Source: Biomphalaria glabrata | Taxonomy: Eukaryota > Mollusca > Gastropoda > Planorbidae | NCBI RefSeq assembly: GCF_947242115.1 | Contig: NC_074721.1 | Coordinates: forward strand, 38,142,254-38,206,253 | Direction of reading: 5' to 3' | DNA: 64,000 nt | Notes under the pieces: generated by a model | Told to the model about the DNA's origin: nothing | The model's database searches: none | The model's input: the letters and a program-made list of their open reading frames with translations, nothing else | Made by a program: the position numbers and the translations under genes | Part shown: positions 43,217-53,855 of the stretch, in pieces | Numbering within the stretch: the first letter of the stretch is position 1 | Layout of the letters: every line of letters begins with the position of its first letter

Positions 43217-43769
43217 TGTGAGAGATCATTCTCAAAGCTCAAGTTCATCAAAAAGTATCTCAGGAGCACAATGACGCAAGAAAGGCTTATCATGGCTTTA
43301 ATGTCAGTGAAGTCACAAATACTAGAAAGTATCGATGTAGTTAATGTTATAGATGTCTTTGCTGCACAGAATGCACGACGTGAAGCGATATCAATTTAGA
43401 TTTGTCGCTTGTGCATTATTTAACTAATAAACAACGGTATTATTCATTAAAAGAGTCTTGATGATTACTTTTTGTTAAGTTTACTGATATACTGAACCAA
43501 TTTGATTTGAGGCTTATATATTTTTGCGTACATTATCTCATGTCATATGTCGAATGTCAAAATGCAAGGGGCCCCCAAAGAGGTCAATCCCCCCGGGCCC
43601 CCAAATCCGTAGTTACGCCCCTGCTCTTGGCAATAAACTGAACATGTGCAAATTAACTATTTCAGTTAGAACCGGATAATCAAACATCTCTAGCGTCCCG
43701 AGTGTCACCCTTGGTGTAGTTAAGGGCAATTTTTTTAAATTTTGCTATCTGAAGATCGAAAGTAGTCGT

Positions 43770-43950
43770 TAGTAGTCGCGGTGGCTGAGTGGTAAAGCTC
43801 TTTTCTTCCAAATCAGAGATCTCGGGCTCGAATTTCGGGGACAAATTGGATTGCAAGCAATGGATTATGAAATTGTAGTGATCTAAACGTGACTGACAGA
43901 CAGCAAGATCAAGCTAATTAATAGTGGATTTTCCCCTTTTTGAGGGGCCA
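43770..43950 (+). mobile_element. SINE-4 (tRNA-derived)
   Basis: The head TCGCGGTGGCTGAGTGGTAA and B box CGGGCTCGAATTT are followed by a body unlike SINE-1. The tail TTTTCCCCTTTTTGAGGGGC resembles the 3' end of LINE-C at 17300. Confidence 0.6.
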
Positions 43951-44099
43951 CTAATATTTTCATTTCCGTTTCAATCATGCAGTGTCATCATGCAGTATCA
44001 TCATGCATTGTCACAATCACGATCTGCTTACTTGTCCTCTTAAGTAAAAAATGTAGCACTTGAACCACTTGCAGTCTAGAGCTTGTTTTCTTTCTCAGT

Positions 44100-44290
44100 G
44101 GTCATGTCCTAACTACGGCACGCGGGTCATATCCGGCCTGTATAGCCCACATTACATTATGAAGCAGCAAAAAAATTATGCCATTGCACTGGATTATTTT
44201 ATAGCGGCTACCAAATGGAAAGGCTGCTATAAGTGTTTTGTGTGTTGTTGTTTTCCGTCCGTCCGTTCGTCTGTCCTTTCGTAATGTTAG
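44100..44290. mobile_element. hAT-related end fragment
   Basis: AACTACGGCACGCGGGTCAT and ATCCGGCC resemble the ends of the CAGTGATGCCCAA hAT family. From here to 45040 the sequence is AT-rich with nothing recognised. Confidence 0.4.
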
Positions 44291-45044
44291 CTGTGATATG
44301 TAAAACAATGAAAATATAAAATGTTATAATACTTTGCATTTTGGAAAGTTAAGGAGCAAAGACTATGTTTTGAAAGGGAAATGTTTTTATTTCAAATATA
44401 TTGTGCAAGACGTTTTTTTTTTCATAAAAATTCATAACTTTTAAAACAATACATAAACGAAAGGAGGTTATATTAATTAAGAAATGTAAATCCTTATTTT
44501 TATTTATTTGTTATATTTATGGTTATAGTTTAGTCATTTGTCAAATGTAACCCTTAAAACGCGTGTGGTAGTTTAGCCTCTAAACATCAAAATTGTAATT
44601 CCATTTTGTATGCACTCATTGTTAAACAGCTCAGAACTTTAAGGGTTAATGATATTAAAAAATCTGTGCATTTCCTATTTGTGTGTTTTTTGTTTTATTT
44701 TTGGTGTATTAACTACTAAGACTTCGCAGAAAACGTGCTTTTTTAAATTAAAAAATTTTAATTATTTAATTTCTCAATACATTTATTTAAAAAAAAAACT
44801 TAATTGTTATTTTCTTATTTATAACAGATGCACTGCACCATAGACCAAATAGTAATAGAGTTGGGCACAAAAGCCATCTGGTCCCTTGACGAAATGGATT
44901 TAGTTCTTCCAGAGGCCATACATTTAAATAACCTTTTAGTCAAGTCTATGATAGGAACTCATATAAACTAAAAATTTCATATGGATTAACTTTCTGCATT
45001 GTATTAGAAAAAAAAACGCTGTTTTTGTTAGTGTTTACAAATTT

Positions 45045-46160
45045 TATCACAACTTACTATGTCTGTCTGTTTGTCTGTCTATCTTGTACAGATTTTGTAC
45101 ACGATTTTTTTTTCTCATGTCCTATTCTCGGATCAAGTTAAAACTTTTTACACAATTTGAATTATTCATTGTCCATAACAAAATATGAATCAATCAAAAA
45201 AATTAACAAATTAATGAATTAATTAGTTATAATTGATTACATTTTTCTTAATTTTTAAATTAAAAAGGGAAATAAAACTTACAAAAGGAAAAGATGTGGC
45301 TGTAAATGTAAAGTTCTTCCCTTAATATAAGCTATTCCAAAAGTTTAGTTTTTTTAAACATAATTTTCTTGATAATGATATATATAAAACTACCATACTA
45401 TGTTTTAAAAGGAACAATAAAAAACTGCAACATTTTAGTGAACGAAACCGGTGCAAGATAAGACTTTGGTAGGAAGTTAATACTTAATAATTCAAAACTA
45501 CTGTCACTTCTTTGGAATATATTCTGAGCAGCGATGTATTTATACCACTAGTCTTTCTAACATACATTTTTTAACTTCTAAGGTTCATGCATAATTTCAT
45601 TTAAAAAAAAATTCCTTGTGGATGAAAGAGATGCATTTTAAAACACTCTCACGTTGGGTTGTCATATCTAGGTTTTTTTTTGGTGTGTATTTTGTTGGTG
45701 TAACTGGTCTAAAAAAAAACCTAGATGGAGTGTTGATAAACAATGACTGTTATGAGGTGTGAAGTATTTTCTGTTCCCTGCTGTACAAAAATCAACTCAC
45801 TCTGTCTATCTGTATGTAGGTCTGTCTGTCTGTCTTTCTGTCTGGCCCAAAGTTTTGTTACACGTTATATTGCCCGATATCCAATCTAGAAATTTTGCAA
45901 ATTATCTCCTTTACCTGACCACACAAGAATCAATTTAAAATTAGCCAATTAGTTCCTCACTCATCTTCGGACTCAAAGACAAGCCTTATTGTTACTATCG
46001 TTGGTAATAAATTTGTTTGGTTGGTATCTCAAACAAGGGAAAGAAATAGTACTCGACTGAAATGGTGGTATAAGTATAAATAAAGTCTATAAATAGAGTC
46101 CCCTTTATACATTGTTGTTAGAGGCTTATTACAAATTTAATTGCATGACTGATTTAGGTA
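45045..46160 (+). repeat. Dispersed repeat 'CTGT/CTCGGATCAAG', two copies
   Basis: Copy one at about 45045-45260 (CTCGGATCAAGTTAAAAC). Copy two at about 45790-46160 includes the distal part TGGTGGTATAAG...GAGGCTTATTACAAATTTAA. The 500 bp between them show no gene. Confidence 0.65.
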
Positions 46161-46384
46161 AATAGGTACACCTTATGTAAACCTTTTTTTTTTTTAAATA
46201 TTTTTTGTATTTGCTTATTTAAGCTTTTTTCGATCTTTGCACAAAAATAATGTCAATATAAAGGAAACAATAGACATTTACTCTTTGGCATAAGCCCAGC
46301 TTTCAACGTACTTTACTACCAATATGCACTACCCTGTATGTAACTGCCTTTTGAAAATTATATGCATTTATTTGCATACATTAC

Positions 46385-46620
46385 CGAGTCGCGGTGGTTG
46401 AGTGGTAAAGCACTTTGCTTCCGAACCAGCGATCACGGGCCCGAATGTGCTATGTCTTCTCAATGCCCAGTGTTCACTGTTTGAGGTCTCGTTTGATTAC
46501 AAGCGACAGTGTATGTCTTTGTTAAACTAAGTTCGAAATACAAAGGAAAGGAACCTCAGAGTGAGATTATCACATCCCGAATCAAAAGTCTACTTCTGGA
46601 GATTCTTAAGATTATCTTAA
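46385..46620 (+). mobile_element. tRNA-like SINE head joined to LINE-C-like sequence
   Basis: TCGCGGTGGTTGAGTGGTAA starts a SINE head. After about 60 bp it switches to TGCTATGTCTTCTCAATGCC, which resembles the reversed LINE-C stretch at 38620-38660. It is a chimeric fragment. Confidence 0.45.
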
Positions 46621-46639
46621 CATCATTCCTGTTAAATAG

Positions 46640-47165
46640 TATTTTTGGTCGAGAGGCTAAGTACTCTTGACCTTGGCTTGGCTACCTATCAAGGCGGTTC
46701 GAGCAGAGTTGCGTTTACTGAGCGCCTAAAGGCAGCACGGAAAACCTACTCCCAGATACTCCATCCCCCAGTGGCGTAGCAAGGAATTTTGGGGCACTGG
46801 GTGCTTGGCCTCTTTAGGGGCCCCTGCATTTTGACATGCGACATCATAATGTACTTAATAAGTATACATGTGTAATGTGTGGAATACACATGCAACATGG
46901 TCACTAATTTACATAACAACATAAATAGCAAGATACCATGGCATTGGCTGTTTCATATTCAATTTAAAACAAAAAATTGTACGCTCATTTGGGCTATATC
47001 AAAGTTATTTAAAAAGAATGAATTTAAATTTGGACCCCCCTTTCCCCCACCCTCGCCACGCCAATAACCCCCCCCCCCCCAACTGGTACACAAATGAGAT
47101 TTGACCTAGGCGCTCTGAGCATGTGGTACACATGCATGACAGTTGCGCTATATAAAAGTTATTTA
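46640..47165 (+). mobile_element. SINE-3 interrupted by a hAT MITE
   Basis: The SINE head and first body (TGGTCGAGAGGCTAAGTAC, AGGCAGCACGGAAAACC) end at about 46768. The rest (CAACTGGTACACAAATGAG to GCGCTATATAAAAG) resumes at about 47076. The MITE at 46769-47066 lies between. Confidence 0.75.
46769..47066. mobile_element. hAT MITE (CAGTGGCGTAGC ends)
   Basis: The left end is CAGTGGCGTAGCAAGGAATT and the right end is a decayed CCCTCGCCACGCC. The interior GGGGCCCCTGCATTTTG block is shared with the copies at 48162 and 58225. Confidence 0.75.
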
Positions 47166-47184
47166 AAAAGTATGACAATAATCC

Positions 47185-47310
47185 TAAAGGCAGCACGGAA
47201 AAAAACCTTCTCCCAGATCCCCCCCCCCAACCGGTCCACAAATGTGATTGGACCATAGCGCTCTGAAGCATGCTATAAGCGTGAAAGTAGTGCTACATAA
47301 AAACTATACT
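47185..47310 (+). mobile_element. SINE-3, 3' part
   Basis: AAGGCAGCACGGAAAAAAAC to GAAAGTAGTGCTACATAAAA. It ends about 40 bp before the CREP E exon. Confidence 0.75.
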
Positions 47311-47351
47311 TTCATTGAATTCATTCATTTAATTGTTTGTTTCGTTAACAG

Positions 47352-48154
47352 ATGAACGCTTGCTATTCCAGTCCACTCCAAATTTTCTAATCATTGGTGC
47401 AACAAAGGAAGTGTCCTTTGCATGTTCTTGGACAGGCTTAGGATCTTTCAGCATAAGACGAGTGCATTCTATACAGTTAATGAAAGAGACAAACCAAGGT
47501 TTTAAAAGTATGGCTGCTTTAAAACATCCAGATGACATGAGCACCACATCAGTTCAGACCCACAACAAATCTGACATTGAAGTGACCTACTGGAAACACC
47601 AGAACTGTTTGACTTTGTCTGTATTGCTGGCGAAGCCAAGTGCTGGTACATATATTTGTCGTGTGGATGGAGTCGATGCCAAGGGATCTTCCTTTCAGGT
47701 CAATGAAAGTTTAAAGGTCACACTTAAAGAGGATTGCTCAACAGACCAAATGTATTTCGGACCTACAATACACAACAATACGAAGTATTATTTGTCTAAA
47801 TTCGGTGCCTTGGACGCTGAGGATGCTGATTCTAGGTGTAAATCTCTTGGTGGATATTTGATGGAGGTGGATGATGAAGAAGAGTTCGAAATAGCTAGCA
47901 ATCTAGCAAACGATACGGACGTGGACAAAGCATATATCGCCGGATCAGATTACGAAACAGAAGGCACTTGGATCTATCCCCGAACTGGCCAAAAAAATAC
48001 GTTTGTAAAATTGAGTTCAAGCAAACATCATTCTAACCCAAGCACTCGGGATTGTCTAGAAATTGCATTTAAATTTGACTCAGGCATCCATGATGTCTCA
48101 TGCGATAGTGACAACGCTTATTTTTGTGAGGTAGAGGTTTCCTCTTTTAATTGA
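47352..48154 (+). CDS. CREP E: Ig + C-type lectin exon, leader not found
   Basis: The exon follows TTCGTTAACAG and begins in phase 1 with DERLLFQSTPNFL, like the second exons of CREP A, B and D. It ends at TGA. The Ig-like part has VSFACSW and SAGTYIC. The lectin part has KEDCSTDQMYFGP, WIYPRTGQ, DCLEIAF, a degenerate WND (HDVSC) and YFCEVE. The QPD region is replaced by KHHSNPST, so calcium/sugar binding of the usual kind is doubtful. No leader exon was found in 43.6-47.3 kb. It may be further upstream, shared with CREP D, or lost. A hAT MITE sits immediately after the stop codon, so any transcript would use transposon sequence as its 3' end. The frame is open throughout, which argues for recent or current function. 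Confidence 0.8.
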
Positions 48155-48161
48155 AAACAGG

Positions 48162-48326
48162 AAGTGACGTACTTAGGAATTTGCCATCATCTAGGGGCCC
48201 TGGGGGGTGCTTAACCCTTTTTGGGGCCCCTGCATTTTGCGTAACATTTAATATTTTATGTAAAAAAAAGTGGGGGCCTGGGGGTATTGTAGAATTCTCC
48301 CCCCCCCCTACCTAGCTACGCCTCTG
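48162..48326. mobile_element. hAT MITE directly behind CREP E stop codon
   Basis: Ends AAGTGACGTACTTAGGAATT and CCTAGCTACGCCTCTG. The target duplication AAAACAGG/AAAACAAG matches 7 of 8 bases and overlaps the last base of the CREP E TGA. Confidence 0.8.
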
Positions 48327-48664
48327 AAAACAAGCAGCATTTTTTCACGCTCCCTGATAGAGCTTAAACGCTAGAACCAACTCACTATTTAAAGAACTAA
48401 AAAGTACCTATTCTACAATAAGGCAAAGATGGATAACTCTAAGTGGAAGGATATAAAAAAAACAGGCTCATTTCGTCGAAAAAAAAATTGAACTTACTTT
48501 CCTGATAATCCTGATAAATGTAAAACCTGTAAATAAATGGTACTAAGAAGTACAAAATAGTTTTAACACAAACAATAGAAGAAATAATTCTTTTTAAACC
48601 AAAGCTTATCATTAGTGCCATTTGTCTGAAAATTATAGGGTTTAGCTCCCTTTCGTTTATATAA

Positions 48665-49050
48665 AACAAAATTAATTAATGAATTAGAATTAGCTGGTTA
48701 ATTTTTTGAATTGAGTTGTATATTGTTATCGACTATGAATAACTTAACAAAATTTCAACTAGATCCGAGAATGAGAAGTGGGAAAAATATGTGTCATAGA
48801 GTAATAAGCGGACTAAATCCATATATATATATCCCCATCTCTTATGTAGCATTTATTCCCCTTATTTTGAAATCAATCAAAATAATTAATCACCCACAAT
48901 TAATAAAAAACATTTTATTTGTTGATTGATTCATGTCAGGTACAATGAATGATGGTGCAAGTTTAAACTTGATCCGAGAATAGGAAATAAGAGAAAAACA
49001 TGTTCAAACTTTTTACCACACTGACGGACAGACAGGCAGAGTTAATATAA
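48665..49050 (-). repeat. Dispersed repeat 'CTGT/CTCGGATCAAG', two reverse units
   Basis: CAACTAGATCCGAGAATGAG (about 48755) and AAACTTGATCCGAGAATAGG (about 48963) mark the cores, ending with GACAGACAGGCAGAG. Confidence 0.7.
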
Positions 49051-49149
49051 GCTTCTAAATAAAACGTTGCATATCAGCAGCATATGGTTAGTTAGAATTA
49101 AAGTGAAATTCAACCTAAACGCTTTTTAAAATTATTATATTTTACTATT

Positions 49150-49600
49150 TAGTGCACTGTAATATTCTTCTTCTTCTTCTTGAAACTGTCAGGTAGAGTT
49201 GAGCCTTCGGCTCTTGGAACTCTAGGCCAGCCAAAGTGAACAAGAGCTCTCTCTCTTACCGGCCTGAATGAGAACAGGGTACACTGCTCTGTCTGACGGG
49301 TGGGTCAGACTCGTGGCAAGAGACCGCGTACACTAAGACCCCCGCCATTTTCCTTTTCTATACCAGGCTAACCGTGCGGGACACGCCATTTATGTAACGG
49401 CCCCTTGAGGAACAGCGCCTGGATTGTGACAAGGTTGTGGGAACTTTTTTACAATTCCACACAGTGCAATGAGGATGCTCTCGCACCCCCCTTAGGCACC
49501 CCCACGGGAGTCTTGTTTAGCCTAATCGTTTCCTCTTACGATCGTTTCCACCCGGGCGCCACTATGAGGCAGGGTAGCATGCCCGGGGCACTGTAATATA
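49150..49600 (-). repeat. GC-richer dispersed repeat, unclassified
   Basis: It begins with a TTCTTCTTCTTC run and carries GGCTAACCGTGCGGGAC, the inverse of the motif at 600-645. The GC content is unlike the flanks. From 49601 to 50033 nothing is recognised. Confidence 0.45.
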
Positions 49601-50033
49601 AACATTTTAAATTGTTCTTATTATGAGTATATTGAGATAATTCTTAAATTTGTATAAATCCTATACCACAAATTCATGTATGTCACAAGTATCATTGTAG
49701 ATGATAGATCGTTTGTGACATTGATAGTTATGAAAATGTTTAATTAACCAATCTATTACAAAGTTTTCTTTATAATCTATTGATATATTTTTATATGGCC
49801 TTTGATGAAATCTCTACATTTACTTTTTTTTTTTTTTTTTGTTACTCGAGTTATCGTTTACATCCTCAAATCTCTACACAAGACTTATCTCCCTTCACCT
49901 TAGTAAATGTTTTCTACTAAATTTAGAAAGAAAAATTAAGTAATAACGACAAAGTTGATTGTGTTGTGTTGTGGCTGAGCGTGAGCTTGTATGCGACATG
50001 CTCTGACGATTGCATGAGTACAAGGAACGGGGG

Positions 50034-50470
50034 GGGGGCGGTGGCTGAGTGGTTAGGTGCTTGGCTTCCAAACCTGGGGTCCTGGTTTCCGATCTCGGTG
50101 ACTTTCGGGATTCGTGTATTGTTATCGACTACGAATAAAAATGCAAAATTTCAACTTTATCCGCGGATGGGAAGCGGGAGAAAAAAAAATGCGCCAAAAC
50201 GTAATAAGAGGACTAAATCCATATATATACACCACATCTCTAATTCAGTAGCATTTATCCTCTTATTTCGAAATCCAAACAAAATAATTAATCACCGACA
50301 ATTAATTAACTTTTTTTAAATTTTTTTTTTATTTATTCATATGTTGTCAGGCTTCACGAATGATGGTGCAAAGTTTAAACTTGATCCGAGAATTGGAAAT
50401 GGGACAAAAAACATGCTTACATTTTTTTAGCCTACAGACAGACAAATAGACAGAATGAGTTGATATACGA
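50034..50470. repeat. SINE-1 head fragment, then dispersed repeat in reverse
   Basis: GGCGGTGGCTGAGTGGTTAG and a decayed B box occupy 50034-50112 (+). The CTGT/CTCGGATCAAG repeat then runs in reverse to 50470 (AAACTTGATCCGAGAATTGG at about 50375). Confidence 0.65.
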
Positions 50471-50740
50471 TTGGGAAAAAAAACTGTATTGTTCTGATTT
50501 TACAATTTAAAAAAAAAAAGCATTCTTTGTTCTGAATTTAGATATTTTTTTTACAATAGCACTAAACATAGATTTTCTAGTAAAAATTTTGTTGAACGTC
50601 GAAAAATATATGTATGAAACAGTTCACCCTTTTTAATCCTCGAATATTGTATTTTCAATGAATGCATTTTTAATAAACAGTTTCTGGTGTGTAATGTAAA
50701 TTTAAAAAAAAAGCGCTTGTGTCTTACATCTGAACACTCC

Positions 50741-53700
50741 TCATATGGGCATGTAATAACAAAGCTCAAGTCTAACATCGTTCTGAGCTCCATCTGGATA
50801 GGCTCCGTAACGCTGGTCATTGTTGTTGGTGTCCTCGGAGTCAATCAAGACAAACTCTTCGACGACATCCATCTCTCTCACCTGTTGGCACCTTCCGCCA
50901 TACCTGTACAGGTAAAATGGCGACTTGATAGGTAACTTCATGAACGAATCAACATCTCCGTCTCTCCTGCAACAGAACTCGAGAGTACTGCTCAGGAATA
51001 GATCCGGTACGTCGCCTTCGACACTTCCTTTATTGCCAAAAGAATCTTCTTCGTCTATGTAAATCTTCCCTTCTTGAAATCCTCCTGGACAGTGTCCTTT
51101 CTTATCAATACAATAAGACCCATTCGGCCAGAGTGTGTCATTACTAGAAGTGCGGTCCATCTTGAGGCAGTAATATAAAACAACATAGTTTTGACCATTT
51201 TCTTTTAATAGCGTAGGCCTGGACAGATGGGACGAAACAGACACTGCATCTAGATTGCCCATGTCCTGAGAGTCATTGGAGGTTTCCAAGTGTAAACGCC
51301 ACACTGGGGCGTCTCCAACGTGAAATGAGGAGCTGGACTCTGTGTGTATTTTCTTGTAGCCGGTGCGCCACTTTCCAGTATCCTCTCTCGGGCACCCAGT
51401 GGCTGGTCTTAAAAGCCCGTAGTATCCCTTGGGCCAGCTTTCATAGTTTACTAATTTGTCTGTTTGAGTGTCTTCATTGGCAAACAAAACATTGCCCAGA
51501 TTAGAGTTACTGTTAGATGTACTGTTTGGCATCGTGGAAAATAGCTTGAAATTTTCTTGATCTACATTTAGAAGCACTGGGACAGCAGTTATCTTCTCCT
51601 GTTAATTAGAAAGAGTAGTTCATCATTAGAAGATTTGAATAAATGACAGATAGCTCTTTTAAGAGCTAGATAATTGGTGTAACCGGTGTAAAGCATGTAA
51701 GAGCTCTCTATTGTAAAAAGTATACGAAAATTATTGGGGAATCTTTTATCACTGTAAAAATCCAATTTTATAAGATCTTTCCCTTCTAGCAAAAAGTGTT
51801 TTCTTATTCGAAATACTAGGACAGATCTGCGCAAATGCTCCTTCTTCCCTAGTGCCATTAGATCGTGGAATAAGTTCCCTAAATCAACCAGGAAAACAAA
51901 ATGCCAAATGCAAAACAATATTGTATTTAATTAATGATCTTTCTTTTGGTCTGGGTGTATCAAGAGAGTAGATCCAGACTCTAAGGGATATGGTCTGTCT
52001 GCTCCTCTATACCCTAATACTTGAGGTCATGTCTAACGGCGCTAATAACTGAGTTACAGACCTTATCCTACGAGAAGACCCATGAAACTAATTCAGACAA
52101 AACAAAGACTTTTTAATAAACTTAAAAGTCTAAATGACTTAGTTTAAATGCACCAAAACTAAAACAACTAAGGCTATATTTAAGTTTAGCATGAATGGGC
52201 TAATTCGGCTTATACCACCACATCTGTGAAGTACGATTTTTATCCCTTGTTTAATATGAAAAAAATAATTAATTGCCAATACTTAATTAAATAATTAATT
52301 AGCTTTTTCTCAATTCTTGTTTTATCAGGTACAAGAAATAATTTGATGAAATTCAACTTGATCCGAGATTGGGTGTGGGAGAAATAACGTGTAAAACCTT
52401 TTTACCAGACAGACAAACAGACAGACAGATTGAGATGATATAAACTTTGTAAGAAAACATTTGATTGAACAGTGATTGTAGAAGATGCCAAAACTTTCAT
52501 TGCTGTCTCTGCAAAGAATGGTTCAAAATAGGAAAAATCTGAATTATTTCAAAAATTTAGAAATATTTAGTTGATATAAGCTTTGCAAAAATTTGTTTTT
52601 GGATTTTGATGTAAACTCACGTGACCATTCTCTGAAACTATTTAAAAACATATAGTGAAAACATGGGTGCATCATCTTATGCGTTACCTTATTGACACCG
52701 TCCAAGAAGTGACCATCACATCGGTACTTCCCGTACACTCTGCTCTCTTCAATTACTGACCAGGTCACCTGAATGTACGTGGTGTTATCTAGTGTGTTAG
52801 TCAGACTTCCTTTGACCTCCCATGTACTGGGGTCATAGACATCAATATGAGAACCCTTAGACTTTTCTATTCTAGCGATAGGTCTCCATACATCCTTAAG
52901 AAAGAATATAACAAAAAATTACATTGTGTTGATATCTAAAATAATAACTCCATATTTACAGACATATCTCTCAATACTGTAAAAATTATGTCCCTTGTTT
53001 CGATGTATGGCTGCCTGGTCGTGCGGATTGTGCGCTGGACTGTCGTTCAGATTTATCGACGGTCGAGGGTTCAAACCCTGCCCGCTCCCATCCCCCGTCG
53101 TCCTGCGGGAGGTTTGGACTAGGAAGTAAACTATCTTTAACTCTGAAAGAACATCCGAAACATGTAAAACATTTTACAAACATTTACAAAACAAAATAAA
53201 TTAATAATAAAAAAAGTTACTCAGTATTAAATTAACTAATAGTTTTTTTTTAATTGATTCATGTTTTGCTAGGAAGTTAGAACTTTATCCGAGAAAGTGA
53301 AAAGGCAGAAATAGCATGTTCAAAATGTGTACCAGACAGACAGAGAGACAGACAGAGAACGTTGATAAAGGCTTCGTAAGAAAAATAAAACACAGAACTG
53401 ATCGAATAGTTAGTGCAATATTAAATGTTCTACCTTGTACCTTAAAGACTGCTTTGTCATGATAAACATCGCTAGATTAAAACTAATATAAAAAATTAAA
53501 CCTGACATAAAATACATGTATAGAGAAAATATAGAATATGGATAACTAGTTACATTGATAGAATGGATTGTTAGATAGATAGAAAGAAAGAGAGAGAGAG
53601 AGAGAGAAAGAAAGAAATAGTAAACAAATATTATGAAGTCATACAGACCTGTTCTTGTCTACTAACTTCTATCCAAAGAGTCTGGAAATTAACACTTAGT

Positions 53701-53855
53701 CCCTCATCTCTCACAGAGCACCTTAAGGTCAGTTGAACTGATGACCGCCAAGGTGATGCCGAAGACGGCAGTGGATTTAAGTCCAGCGTTGGAAGTCCCA
53801 GGCATACTCTAGACACCAGATACCACGTGACTACGAGTCCCAACACGATCACCAT
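50741..53855 (-). CDS. Ig-like + ApeC (apextrin C-terminal) domain secreted protein
   Basis: Three exons on the minus strand are 53855-53649, 52894-52688 and 51598-50741, all joined in phase 0, coding for 423 residues. Exon 1 starts with a hydrophobic signal peptide (MVIVLGLVVTWYLVSRVC). Exons 1 and 2 form one Ig-like domain with cysteines in QLTLRCSV and YGKYRC, matching the CREP Ig (LSLKC, AGKYTC). Exon 3 carries an ApeC domain: WPKGYYGLLRPATGCP, WPNGSYCIDKKGHCPGGF, EFCCRRDGD, FYLYRYGGRCQQVREM, EEFVLIDSEDTNNN and the final LELCYYM. ApeC domains occur in apextrins and related invertebrate proteins, some of which bind bacterial wall components. The splice sites are standard and the frame is intact. 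A candidate ATTAAA lies about 70 nt past the stop (50669-50674). Ig+ApeC is not an architecture I know as standard. Function as a secreted recognition protein is inference. Confidence 0.87.
51605..51930 (+). mobile_element. Diverged LINE-A-like 3' end (intronic)
   Basis: The plus strand around 51815-51905 carries CTTCTTCCCTAGTGCCATTA and AACCAGGAAAAC, aligning with the LINE-A C-terminal segment. The rest is heavily diverged. Confidence 0.5.
52200..52450 (-). repeat. Dispersed repeat 'CTGT/CTCGGATCAAG' (intronic, reverse)
   Basis: AACTTGATCCGAGATTGGGT, GTGGGAGAAATAACGTG and CAGACAGACAGATTGAG mark a well-conserved copy in the second intron of the ApeC gene. Confidence 0.75.
53003..53180 (+). 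mobile_element. SINE-2 (tRNA-derived, intronic)
   Basis: Head GGCTGCCTGGTCGTGCGGAT, B box GAGGGTTCAAACCC, CATCCCCCGTCGTCCTGCGG and GGTTTGGACTAGGAAGTA. It lies in the first intron of the ApeC gene, in the opposite orientation. Confidence 0.85.
53215..53375 (-). repeat. Dispersed repeat 'CTGT/CTCGGATCAAG' (intronic, reverse)
   Basis: A shorter diverged copy with TTTATCCGAGAAAGTG and CAGACAGACAGAGAGACAG. A GAGA/AGAA microsatellite follows at 53577-53614. Confidence 0.65.

Larger units (their letters stand above)
40378..43623 (+). mobile_element. hAT transposon (ZMYM1-like transposase), 3.2 kb, with nested insertions
   Basis: Ends CAGTGGCGTAACTA and TAGTTACGCCCCTG are flanked by a perfect 8-bp duplication CTCTTGGC (40370-40377 and 43624-43631). 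Transposase remnants are FWSKLLCPINIVRKKLQ (about 42150), RFATEVLDRFHMEMKGRF (about 42420) and the hAT dimerisation domain: ILLTQATSITSCE before, and RSFSKLKFIKKYLRSTM after, a LINE-A insertion. A TGA lies at 42353 and the N-terminal half is absent, so it cannot code for an active enzyme. Between the left end and the coding remnants lie a Ty3/gypsy fossil and a short hAT MITE. Confidence 0.9.

Noticed and set aside
44649-44843. Open frame beginning with a hydrophobic stretch (MILKNLCISYLCVFCFIFG) upstream of CREP E
   Set aside because: It looked like a possible leader but has no phase-1 GTAAG donor, no similarity to the other CREP leaders, and lies in AT-rich sequence where hydrophobic frames arise by chance.
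44825-44885. AACAG|ATG acceptor-like sequence resembling CREP exon starts
   Set aside because: The following translation has no Ig similarity and meets a stop after about 20 codons.
50687-50935. Plus-strand 82-codon frame
   Set aside because: It is the antisense shadow of the ApeC exon.
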